A DNA stretch of 64,000 nt, taken from Azadirachta indica (taxonomy: Eukaryota; Streptophyta; Magnoliopsida; Sapindales; Meliaceae). The notes beneath the pieces are model-generated. The model worked only from the letters and a program-made list of their open reading frames with translations, did not search any database and was not told where the DNA came from. The stretch spans positions 12,436,457 through 12,500,456 of the forward strand of contig CM040442.1 in NCBI GenBank assembly GCA_022749755.1, given 5' to 3'. A program made the position numbers and the translations under genes. Positions within the stretch are counted from its first letter, which is position 1. Each line of letters opens with the position of its first letter. Below are positions 35,880-47,665 of this stretch, in pieces.

Positions 35880-38060
35880 AGAGATAAATGTGGCTCCTAC
35901 AAAACAATTAAAAGCGCACACTTAATAGAAAATGATTTTCGTCTTTTAAAATAGTTTATGAAATAATTGTCTTTGTTTATAAATAAAATATGATTATAAT
36001 GTGTAACTGTTTTCTAAATATATATTAAGATGATAGTTTTAATAACACTAATTTTAATTTTAAAAATAAAAAATAGTTTTTAAACCGCTTCTTTTAGTAT
36101 TTAGAGGACAGTTTATTTATTAGGTTAAAATGCTTAAGCCTTATTGGGTTAAGGTCCGATTGTTGGTGCTAATTAAAACTTCAAAAATACTTGATATATA
36201 TGTTAACCCACATTTATTGATGAATATAAAATTGCCTTTAAATATTATAAATCTATACATGACTCAAAAATTGTTAATTTATTCTCTTATTATTACAATC
36301 ATTAAAAATATGAAAATACCTTAAAATAAAAACTAAAAATCTAAAAATATATAGAATATTTTATTTTTAATTTGTTAAAATTAATTAATATAATTTTGTA
36401 TTTAACTTTTCTTTCATAATTTAACTTGTATGCCGTTTTAATTTTTTTTTTTAAAACCAAATTAATCAAATAATTTAGACAAATTAATTTCAACAAACAA
36501 TGATATACGCTCACAAATTAAAATTTATCTATATTCATAAATGCAGCAATCGGATACATCAATTTTATATATCAAATACGCCATATTTAGAATTGAAGTA
36601 AAATATGAAGTAGATACACCTATGAAGTATCAATAGTCATACGTGTGGTTACGTGACTCTCGCATGACTAACTTACTACGTTCTCCTTTATGTTTTATAT
36701 TTTATTTCAATTTGACATATGGCATACTTAATTTATAAAATTAATGTATTTAGATTGTCATGATAATTAGGTATGTAAATAAATTTTTATTTATGAAGTG
36801 AATTATAGTTCATTAAAATTAATTTTTTTTGTTTGATTAATTTGGTTTGCGAAGAAAATTAGAATAGTGGATAAAGAAGTTAGACTATGAGAAAAAATAT
36901 GGAATAATACAAAAGTATAATTAATCAACGAAGGTATATCTAAATAGTTCTTCCACTTCATTCTTTTTAGAAAATAATAAAAAAAAGATAAATGAAGAAT
37001 TGTTGACGCTGAAATTTCCGTTCGTATTATAGCAAATCCTGCCTTCCTCTCTTTAGGTAAACAATAAGGCTGACAATGATTTTTTAAAATGCTGAAACGT
37101 GTAAATGCATATAATTCTTCTCATAAGTCTTTACGGTCTTCTAGCTGTACTTATCAATTTTAAAATATTTCGGTTTCAAAATTTTGAAGTAATACATGAT
37201 GAATTGTGGTTAAATAATTCCATCATCTAATTATTTAATACATGACAACTTGTAATTGGATAGTTTTTTGTGGTCGAAAGAATCGGCTGAACAAAAATTT
37301 AAAATGAAAATCCTGGGACCACTAAACAAAAGTTTATTAAGTTATAGAACAAAACTCGAACATATTATGTTGGTGCTTGGATAAAAGAAACGTAGAAAAG
37401 ATATACCAAATGAATGTGCTTTAGCCTTCGAGTCTTCGTGGGCTCCTTTCTCTTACATTTGAGAGTAGCTAAGGTCTCGGATTCACACATATCAACTAAA
37501 AATAGACAGGATTTAACAATTTAGCATCTTAAAAAAGTACAAAAATATGAATCATCTCCAAGAAACCTTGACTTCACTTGAATCATATATTTACTTCCAT
37601 CTTACTACGGAAGCAATAATAGGAACATCCAATTTTCATGTCCTAAAAACAAAGAAATGCAAATCCGATAATGATGAAATCAAGTCATTTTAAAGGCCCT
37701 TCTCCTGGAGTTAATTGGAAAAAGATGGCCCAAGAAAATTGAGAGAAATATAAAAGTGGAGAAGAAATATCACGTGACGGGGGCCCATTCAGAGAAGCAC
37801 TTGTTTGACTCAAGTCTTGGTGACTTCTTTTTTTCAGAGGTTCAAAATTATATTCGAAGTCATTGCACCAAAATTGTCTTGCAGTGCAGGTAAAACTTTT
37901 CGCAAGGCTTTACAGTCTTCTAGCTATAGTTATCAAATGAGTTCATTCGCAAAAATTAGAAAAATAGAATAGAATAAAAATAAATATAAGCAATACATGA
38001 TAATTTCTTCTATTCTGGCGTTCAAAATTGTATTTAAAGTAATTGCACGATTTCTTAGCA
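35880..38060 (+). repeat. 2,181-bp direct duplication, copy B
   Basis: Near-identical to 27673-29853, 8,207 bp away. Both junctions are sharp: left at gagataaatgtgg, right after gatttcttagca. No inverted termini, LTRs or target-site duplication were found at the edges. Confidence 0.95.
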
Positions 38061-39069
38061 GTGTTTTATAAAATTAGCACTTAAATGCTTAAGTGGATAG
38101 CATCTTAATCTTAATAAAACTGTTGTGATTCCCAAAGTATCTTCAATAAACTTAAAAATTTTCATTCAAGTGTAATAAAAATTTTATCATTTTCAACATA
38201 CTTCTAACTAATTTTAAAAATTTTCAATCCTCATCCCACTTTATTATATTTTCTTAATTGGTTATTTTATTTTTTAAATTATCAAATTTGTAACTATTTG
38301 TATAACAAATTTATTTATTTTATTTTTAATTGTAAACATGATATTAAATAATAATATTTTTATGAATATTTATCAAATAAAATATCAAATTTATTAAATA
38401 ATTATCTGATTTTTAGTATATTTATTATTATTAAAAATATAAAATATAAAATGTGACTAATACATAAATACTTATTTTGTCTCTATTAAATTTTATATAA
38501 TAGTTAATTTAAAAATAATAAAATTTTAATTTATTTTTTAATTTTAATTTTTGTTTTTCAAAATATTCGTTCTTATTAAAAAAATACTAATGCATAGTAT
38601 TAATTTTATATATTATTTAATTTAAAAAATATTATTAATTTTATATATCACTTAATTTGAAAAAATTTTCTATTTTAATAATTTGTTAATATTAAAGCAC
38701 TTTTTTAATTATAAATATGAACACTTAGTAATTACTTTTCTAAAAAGGTGCTAAAGAATATAATCATTAAGCATATCAACGCTTTTCTTTTTTAAGCAAT
38801 CCCAAAAAAGCCCTTACTTAAAAATAGGAATTTGGCTAAACATATATTTTTATATATAATTAAGAATAATATATGAGAGAGGAAATACTAATACTGTAAA
38901 AAGTATAGGCACCATACTATAAAATAAAAATATAAAAGTACTTTTTTTATGCTAGATCCAAAAACACATTACTAACAGAATTGTTTATTAATTTATTGAT
39001 CAAACCAAAAATATGATAAATATCAAAATTGTAAGGATGCTACTAACTTAAAATAAAAATATGAAAATT
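38061..39069. other. AT-rich spacer
   Basis: Very AT-rich. Its ends (gcacttaaatgcttaag near 38077 and agcacttttttaattataaa near 38696) hint at a small inverted-repeat element but the match is too short to call. No gene. Confidence 0.35.
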
Positions 39070-40539
39070 GGGAAAATTTTATTTTAGTTCCTAATGTTTT
39101 AGGAAATGTCACTTGCATTGGCATGTTTTACTTATTAGATAGAAAGGTTCTCAAATTTTTTGAAAATCATAACTTTAATCCCTAACGATTTAGTCAATAT
39201 CAAGTAGGTCTCTTGACCAAACTTCCATCCAATTTTACCTGTTAGATAATTTTTAACTTATGCCTTATAATATAATAATTTTTAATTTAATTCTAAAATT
39301 TATAAAAGTAAGCATATTACTCCTATTTGTTAATTCTTTTATCATTTTTATTTTTATTTCCAACAAGTAAAAAGATAAAATTATATTTTTATAAATTGAT
39401 TAATAAAAATAATTCTTTATTTTTTTCTTCTTCCATGACTTCCTTTATTTCATTCCTTTCGTTATTCTTCTTCTTCATTGTCTTTTCCTCTTTTTTTTTT
39501 TTTTTTTTTTACTTTTATCAAGGAGAAATAACAATAAGTTTAAAATAAATTGAAATCAGTTATTTGATATTTTTAATTCAGACAAAGAAAAAGACTAATA
39601 TATAAATAAATTAATTTATTCAAATCACATAATCTTAGCAATAAAATAAATTAATTTAATTTACAGAAAAACTAAAACCCAAAATTTTCTCTCCAAAATC
39701 TATCCTAAAGATAATTAATTTATCACGAGACAATTTATTTACTTATTTACTTATTTACTCATTAAATATATTAAAAATATAAAAATATGCCAAGTTTAAA
39801 ATTTTTACATAACGTTAATTTGGGTAGAAAAATATAAAAATATTTATTTTTAAAAGAAAATATTACATAAAATATTTGTTTAATAATAATAGTAATATTT
39901 TAAATTTGAATTCCAATATAGTTAATGTACAAAAATGTGTATGTGTTATATTGAAAAAAATCAATGATTTTTTCCTCAAGAGTTATTTTTTATATCTTAT
40001 GAAATTAGATAAATTCTAATAAAATATATAAGATAAACTAAAATTAAGATTTTTTTATTTTTGAGATTTTTTAAGTTCAATTAATTGATTATATTATTAA
40101 GATTATAAGATATGAATAAATTAATTTTGTTATGTATTATTTTCTTGTCTAAATTGAGAATATAAATGGAGAGGGAAGACAAGGAAGAAGAAAAAATAAA
40201 TAATTATTTTTAATTAATTAAGTTATAAAAATATAATTTTATCTTCTTAGCTATTAAAAATAAAGATAAAAAATTAATATTTAAGAATAATATGATAACC
40301 TTTTTATACTTTTGGGTTAAATTAAAAATTATTATATTATAAGAGGCAAGTTAAAAATTATCTAACAGCTAAAAATGGATAGAAATTTGGTCAAGAGACC
40401 TATATGACATTAACTAAAATGTTAAGGATCAAAGTGATGATTTTCAAAAAACTTGAGAACTTTTTTTTATCTAATATGTGAAATATACCAACTTAAGTAA
40501 TATTTTCTAAAACATTAAGGAGTAAAATTAAATTATCCC
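39070..40539. mobile_element. Long-TIR transposon, Mutator-like candidate, non-autonomous
   Basis: Terminal inverted repeats of about 375 bp: 39070-39450 begins gggaaaattttattttagtt and 40160-40539 ends with the matching complement (…aaattaaattatccc). Shared inner words include ttttgaaaatcat, ggtctcttgaccaaa and gttagataatttttaact. Long TIRs and small size suit a Mutator-like element. The 700-bp centre has no transposase. Flanks (atgaaaatt and aaaaattcg) do not give a clear 9-bp target duplication. Confidence 0.7.
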
Positions 40540-41440
40540 AAAAATTCGATAAGAAAAACCATTAGACTCACTCTCCCTCCAATGGCTTTTGTTAGCATTG
40601 TGAACGAATATCTGTATTTTCATTATTTTTATTTAGGTAAACATTCTTATATTTTTCAATCATTATCATGAATTTATGGTTGTTTATTTTAATGTTTCAC
40701 TTGTAAAGTACGATTTAATGATTCACACATACAAAATTTAATATTTAATATTTTCTTACCAAAATTATTTTAATTTTGATCGTCATGAAACATAATAGAG
40801 CTATATACATATGAAAGCAATTTATGTGCTTTTTAACGATAGTGATGAGGCGTGTATTTCTTTACTCTTTATATTTGGTTCTAATAGTTATATTAAGATT
40901 GTGACACAATTAATTAACAAGCTGGTTGTGATACAAAACCTTTAGTTTGTGCAAACACTTAGCCAAATTGCAAAAAAAGGGACCATCATGATAGCCGAAC
41001 AATGAGATCTTATGGTAAGCTTAATTTATTATTTATGAAAATGGTAGTATATATAAATATATATTTACTTTTGCTTGTTTTGATGTTCATAAAAGTTAGT
41101 TGTAATTTTTCATTAATTATTATGTTTTGCCTACTGTCATTGTCAAATGTTTAAAAGGATTGTGTTGTGATATATGTTTATGATTGTTGCTTTTGGTGAT
41201 TAAATGTTAACAACTATACCTTTCATGTTTGATAATTGAATTGGATAATTAAACCATAACCATGCTGTAGATCTTTAGTTTGTAAAATTTGGTGATTACG
41301 GGTTTCTTTAATAGAATTAGTTGAATTACACACTAAGTGCTAAGAACAATTGTTAACTATATATTTATTAAATTTATACATTTTGTTTAGTGGAAAATAA
41401 GAATTTGTGTTGTTGGTATGGATTTGCACTATAAAAATAA
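40540..41440. other. Intergenic sequence, no gene seen
   Basis: AT-rich; no reading frame with recognisable content. Confidence 0.4.
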
Positions 41441-41444
41441 ATTA

Positions 41445-42300
41445 CGAAAAATAATAATTGGATGTCAAAGCTTCCCATCATTTACCCTCTCATGTGCATG
41501 CAAAATTAAGTCTTTGGCAATTTGTGGAGATTGAAATATTCGCTTAAATATAAGGATTGGAGCGAAATGCCACAATATTTTTGCAAGAACCCTTTTTCTA
41601 ACGCAATCTTTAAAACTTTTTTTGTTTTCCATCTCGATATGCCATATAAAGGGAACTTAAAAAGGAATTCGTACTCTTTTGGATATGGTACGTAATCGTT
41701 TAAGTAAAAATATATTTTCTAATACTTTAGCCCAAGGAAGACAATGTTTTCTTTGCATTATATATGGATGTAGCTATTTCATTGTTAATAGGTAGCATAT
41801 CTGCTAAAAGCATCAACAATTCTCCAAATTTATTATCTGACCACCTGTATTTCCCCTTTAAATTATATAACCTAACTAATACAATAATCTTAGTATATTT
41901 TGTGCAACTAAAGTACAAAGGTTTTCAATATCTTCAAGTAGCTTCTTAAAGCCCTTAGAATCTCCTTCATAATGCTTGTAAGCATCATAAACCATATCTA
42001 CAATATCACCAAAATCATGACTTATATAGACTATGTGTCAAAATGGTCTTCAACAAGCCTCCATGTTTTAGAAGGATTTTCCTCACCATGCCAAATCCAA
42101 ATTTTATAAGTTTCATCAAAACCATAACTAAATAAATGATATTTAATCTCATTGGGAATATAAATCTTAGGTTTGGACATTTTGAAAATGGAAATCTTAG
42201 TAAGATAGAATCTTCAGAGTGTTTAACTACAAGTTTCATAAATTTGGTGACACCATCATCATATTCCATCGATCTCTTATCACATGATATCCTCTACTAC
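41445..42300 (-). pseudogene. CACTA (En/Spm) transposase relic
   Basis: Minus strand, 42269 to 42015: MEYDDGVTKFMKLVVKHSED, FPFSKCPNLRF and, after a frameshift, a GFDETYKIWIWHGE-like end, matching the transposase-associated domain of plant CACTA elements (pattern EYxxGVxxFL … CPCxKCxN … HLxxxGFxxxYxxWxxHGE). Then 41918-41727: LVRLYNLKGKYRWSDNKF and LLADMLPINNEIATSIYNAKK, the conserved transposase stretch (LKxxNGWSDKSFxxLLxLLKDMLPxxN). Around 41500 ERVNDGKL-stop-HP matches WHxxxRxxDGxLRHPAD. Multiple frameshifts and stops; no termini located. Confidence 0.8.
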
Positions 42301-43630
42301 AAAACTATTAAAAATAAACACTTGTAAATAAATTAATTTAAAAAATAAGATAAAATATTAAGTATAAAATACCAGTTTTAATTTAAACTATTTTTTTTAC
42401 TAAAAAAATAATTTTTAAATAAATATTAAAATAAATCAATTTTAAATTACACTATTCTCTTTATCACATAAAAAGCAATTACTTTTTAAATAAATAACAA
42501 AATATATGTTAATTTTTACTTGAACCTATTTTTTATTAAAATAGAAAAATTACTTTTATGTATATTAGGAAATCGAATTGATTTAATATAAATATATTTT
42601 AATTATTAATAAAAGAACTTACTTTTCTCAATTAATTTTTGTTTTAATCATATCCCTATTTTTTATATCTTAAACGTGTTTGTTGGAAATATTTTATGTG
42701 AATTAATCTTGCATGACTGTTAAAACCCATTACCCTTTACTTTAGCCAACGTTTATGAATTAATTAATTAATTAATCAATATTTGTTTGTGAAAGTGCAG
42801 CCTTTCTTTTGTCCAAAACATGATTGTTTTGAATTAATCTTCTTTTGTTTAGATCACTAAAATATGAAGTGCATGCACTATGCAAATTGAAATGATTCAA
42901 AAAGTATTTGGCAATGTGTTTTGTTTTAACAATAGTTTTTTGGGGCATGATTTTGTGCAATTATTACTTAGCTTTTCATTTGTCAAGTGAGCTGGCTCTT
43001 AGTAATCTATTAATCTGATGTTGATGACTTCATATTTTAAGTGCTGAGATTTTGGCCGTTATAGATTTGTGTCATACAAATTTTTAAGTGTTCATTTTAA
43101 GCAATATAAGTTGTTATACTAAGTAGTGGTATGTAAAAACTATAATTAGGTTGGCGTGTAAATATATTTGATTCATAGGTAATATTCTTATTCTTTCTAT
43201 GTAGTATATTTTATTTATAGATTAGTATTTATTTATGATTTATTTTATTTATTTTTTAATACTTAATTTATAACTAAAATATTAATTTATTTATGGGTAG
43301 CTAAATATATAAAATATAATAAAAAAATATAAAATATATTATATATAAATTTATAATATATTAATAATATATTATATAATTTATGTGTTAAAAAATAATA
43401 TTATGATTTATTTTATTAATTTTTTATAAATATATTATATTTAGATTTTATTATTATTATTATTATCATAGAAAAGTGCTAACTTAATTATTTTTTTGTT
43501 GTCAGTGAAGAGGGTTAATTCACCCTTAATAAGATGGTACTTCAGTAAAATAAAAGTTGACTTTACTATTTTATAAAGAATAAAGACCATCACTGCATAC
43601 CACCACTTTATGTCTAGCCACTAAGTCGTA
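42301..43630. other. AT-rich spacer
   Basis: No gene. Extreme AT content between 43240 and 43450 with ta-rich words. Confidence 0.4.
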
Positions 43631-43639
43631 CCACCAAAG

Positions 43640-43952
43640 TAAGGAAGCCCATTGCATCATTTTTATCACTTATTTAGTTTCGTTCTTTTTCAATTTTATT
43701 TTGTCATTATTTCTAGTTTTGAAATAAAACTGAGTCTAGGTTATTGATCTTGAAATAGAATCGATTCCAAATTGCCGATAATATTTTTATGTTTAAATGG
43801 AATTCATTTGTTGTAAATTTTTTTTAGCATTGTGATATTGGGGAAGCTTAAAGGAAGTAATTTTCTCAATTAGTATTAAGAAATATTTAGCTTTTGAAAT
43901 TTTGTGGCTTGTTTTTGCTTTATTTGCCAGAGCTTTGATTGTAATCATTGTT
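43640..43952 (+). repeat. Direct repeat upstream of the Pumilio relic, copy 1
   Basis: About 310 bp matching 44920-45232 (shared: cacttatttagtttc, tagttttgaaat, gagcttaaagg/gaagcttaaaggaagt, attttctcaattagta, gagctttgattg). Likely a duplicated 5' leader intron. Confidence 0.75.
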
Positions 43953-44499
43953 ATAAGTGAAAGAGTTAGTTGACCTTAATAATAAGATAATATTTTAGTA
44001 AATATGAGAATTAACATATTCCTCCTGTAAAGCTCAGGAAGCCTACACATAAATAAAAAATTTGGAAAAAGATAAATATACTTTTCTTGAATTGTTAGTT
44101 GACTAACATTGATTGTTGTTTAATTGTTAATTTTATAGGTAATTTAGTAAAATACAACTCTCCTCTCTCATGTTAATTTTTTAAAGATTAGTTTATATAT
44201 ATTTTTATTTTTCTATTTTTATATCCTTGAAATTAAATATAGATAAATATTAAATAAATTTAGATTAATTTTCATTAATTAAATTCAAATGAAAATTTTG
44301 CTTAATTAAATTTCTAATTTATCTTAAACTAAAAATTTCATTTATTAAACTTCTAATTTTTTAAGCTAAATTTTGTATCTTTTAAATTTGTAAAATTTTC
44401 AAATATTAAATAAATTTAAATTTTTTATTTTTTATTCATAAAGTTTAAGTGTTTTAGACTATTTTAGTTATTTTCTATACATGAATAGATTTTTCAAAC

Positions 44500-44920
44500 A
44501 TCAGGGGCGGTATCTGTTAATTATCCCCAAGTATTAACTGTTCCGTACCGGTTAGAACAAAAAGCCTTTTCAAAAACATAACCTATTCATTCTATGCCCT
44601 AAGCCATAGCCGCTATCCATTAGCCATTTCTTTTTTCAGTCAATTGGAGACACCACAAGCCCAAAACATTTTTCACCATCAAATCCCAACATCGTTGTTG
44701 TCTTATTAATTATCGCCGAATTTTGTGAAAACAACCACTAAACTAGCAACTTATCACCATTTAAACCAAAAATTATTTTGCTGATTAATGTCACTGCCAA
44801 GTCATAGAAAGTTCTGAGAATCACATTCCATTTTTGTCATCGGATTTTGTCAAAATGACAGCTACCCCAACAATCTCTGCTACCACAGTCTGCCGCTTAT
44901 GTCACACCACCAGTGAGCAT
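44500..44920 (+). promoter_or_regulatory. Probable 5' region of the ancestral Pumilio gene
   Basis: The base composition changes to a balanced, gene-like stretch (ccctaagccatagccgctat, 44598-44617) typical of a plant 5' untranslated leader. It lies 1 kb upstream of the first recognisable Pumilio exon. This is inference from position and composition. Confidence 0.3.
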
Positions 44921-45232
44921 GTTCATTGCATCGTTTCATTCACTTATTTAGTTTCTTTTTTTAATTTTATTTTGTTATTGTTACTAGTTTTGAAATGAAA
45001 CCGGGTCTAAGTTATGGGTTTTGAAATATAATTGATTCTAAATTGTTAATAATATTTTGATGTTGAAATGGAATTCATTTTGGGTTGTAATTTTTGTTTA
45101 GTTTTGTTATACTGGTGGAGCTTAAAGGAAGTTATTTTCTCAATTAGTACGAACAAATATTTAGCTTTTGATTTTTTTGTGGCTTGCCTTTGCTATTTTA
45201 TTTGCTAGAGCTTTGATTGCAGTCATTGTCTG
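44920..45232 (+). repeat. Direct repeat upstream of the Pumilio relic, copy 2
   Basis: Diverged copy of 43640-43952, roughly 85% identical by eye. Confidence 0.75.
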
Positions 45233-47603
45233 ATGTTTGTGTTTTCTTCTACTACAGTTTGTGCTCTGTTTGCTTTGCTTTCATTTTCATTTTCAGTTTG
45301 TATTTTCTTCTACTGCATCTTTTTTGTTAGTAGTTTAATACATTTTTATTTCTTTCTTTGATTCTCATTTCTTGAAATCTTTTGGCTTCTTTTCATATAT
45401 TGTCAATCACTTCATATTAGACCCAAGCTTTAACGTTCGATCTACTGGTGTTTGAATAGAGGAAACCATTTTCACATATAGGTGATTCGCAGCATCAAAC
45501 GTTTTATGGGCAGAATCAACTCATGATGCAACCTTCTTTTGTGGATCCTCTTCATATGCAATATTTTCAACTTCCTTTTGGAGATGTATATGGTGCTTCA
45601 GTTCAGCATCCTCAGCTGGCATCAACTGGTGTTAGGGAGCTCTACTCGATTCTTCCATAAAGAAAGTGACAACTGTTGCTTCTTATGCGGTGATTAGAAA
45701 TTTCAGTCTGTAACAAATGGGAGTTTAAGCATTAGAAATTCAAAGAAAAGGGGGATTAACTGTTGGTGGTTATTATGGAGGTCCCTTAGGCATGGGTATC
45801 ATAGGGCAATTCCCAGCTTCGCCTGTTGCCAGTCCTGTGCTGCCATCATCTCTTTTTGGTGGAACAAGTCAACTGGATAAACGAAATGAAATGAGCTTTC
45901 TTGAAGAACTGAAATTTGACAATGCCCAAAAATTTAGGCTTTCTGACCTAGCAGGGGGATAGTTGATTCAAGTTGTATTATTCTATACTGTTACATAATC
46001 TAATTGTTGTACTATCTCTAATTTGCAATGCATGTTCCACTTTAGCATTGGTCAACATGATAGTCGATTTATTCAGCACAAGCTGAAACATTGTAGTGTT
46101 GAAGAGAAGGAGTCTGTTTGCAAAGAAGTTATCTCGCATACTTCAAAATTGATGACAGATGATTTTGGAAATTATGTTATTCAAAAGGTATGATTTCAAC
46201 GTATGTGTGTTTTTAGTTATTTAATTCTTTTAAACAAATTCAGCGTTAACTTGTGAACTGCATAGGTGGCATGTGGTTGATTGTTAAACTCTGATTAATT
46301 GCAGTTCTTTGACTGTAGAAGTCCTGAGCAAATGAGCTTGCGGATAAACTTGTTGGTCTGATGTTGCCTTTGAGTTTGCAAATTATGGTTGTCGTGGTTT
46401 GCTAAATTTCTTTTAATATATATATATATATATAGCAGTTTATTTAGTGGTATATTAATGTCCTCTAGTGCATTTCTTATAGCAATTTAGATCTATTGTA
46501 GTTTTGCATCAAAGAAAATGGTATTAACAGGTATATTATATTAAGCTTGAGACCTTTACCCCTTCTATTATAGGCTTGCAGGTCTTGTAAATGATTAAAA
46601 GGCCTTTAAGAAAATTTTAGTATTCAGAGATGTGTTTCTTAGGAGTGAGACAATCAGTAGATCCTTTATTGCATCAGAAATATGCTAGAATCTGTCCTGG
46701 TCCCACCTTCTTGCCCATCAAAATGCGAGAGGTTCTCTGAAGAAGATAAATAGGAAAATGCTGATCTTTTATGAGATAAGGCTCAGTTTATCTCCTAACT
46801 TTGAGCATCAGTTTCAAATTAATATATTATTCAGAGGTGGTTACACTATTCTACACTTCTAGTGTCATGTTATGCAGGATTTGTTAAGCATTTTTGTTGA
46901 GCTTTTGAAAACTTGTTGTGCACAAGAATTTGTGATGCTTTTCAGCCGTGCAATGCATTTGATCTGTATGATAAGTTTTTGCCAAAGAGAAAGATTCAGC
47001 ATATGTTCGATGAATTGCAAATATAATTGTATTTTCATTAGTTTCAAATGCTATAGGATTTGATCTTTACTCTGGATACTTGTTGTAGACCTTTAAAGTG
47101 ATTGAGCTTGATCAGAAAACTCAATTAGTCCTTAAGCTTAGTGGTCATGTTATGCGATGTGTAATTGATCAAAATGAAAATCATGTGATACAAAAGTGCA
47201 TAAAATCTGTCCCTATTGAAAAAATTGGCTTTATTATTTCTGCTTTCGAGATCAAGTTGCCACGCTTCCTACTCGTCTATATGGTTGTCTTGTCATCCTG
47301 GTAATGCAACTCAATTCAAAAGTCTGAATACTTCAGTTTTCTTCCTGAGAATGGAAAAGATAAGTCTTATTTTGTTCGTCATGTAATTTGAAACTCTTAC
47401 ACTACTAGTTTTAATAGAGTTTTGGAGCATTGTTCAGATGAGGAAGAAGGTCAATGCATAGTGGATTAGATCTTGGAATCTGCTTGTGGTCAGGCCCAGG
47501 ATAAGCATGGCAATCATGAGACCCAGCTTGGGTTTTTTGCTGCTTGCTTAATCTTTTATTGTAGGCACTTCTAAGTGTCAATTATTTCCTTCTTCACCCC
47601 TCC

Positions 47604-47665
47604 TTTTTTTTTTTTTATGTGGGGGGGGTGGGGTGTTTGAGGGGTGGGTGGTGAGGGAGGGGTAA
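47604..47665 (+). other. T-run followed by G-rich tract, potential G-quadruplex
   Basis: A T-run at 47604-47616 is followed by G8, G4, G4, G3 and further G-runs separated by short loops (47621-47662). This satisfies the usual G-quadruplex pattern and is unlike the rest of the AT-rich window. It lies at the upstream edge of the tandem duplication inside the Pumilio intron. Confidence 0.7.

Noticed and set aside
39327..39548. Phe/Ser-rich hydrophobic frame
   Set aside because: It results from T-rich tracts in the centre of the long-TIR element.
46865..47063. Frames on both strands between Pumilio exons
   Set aside because: The region lies in an intron of the Pumilio relic and has no repeat-like PUF content.
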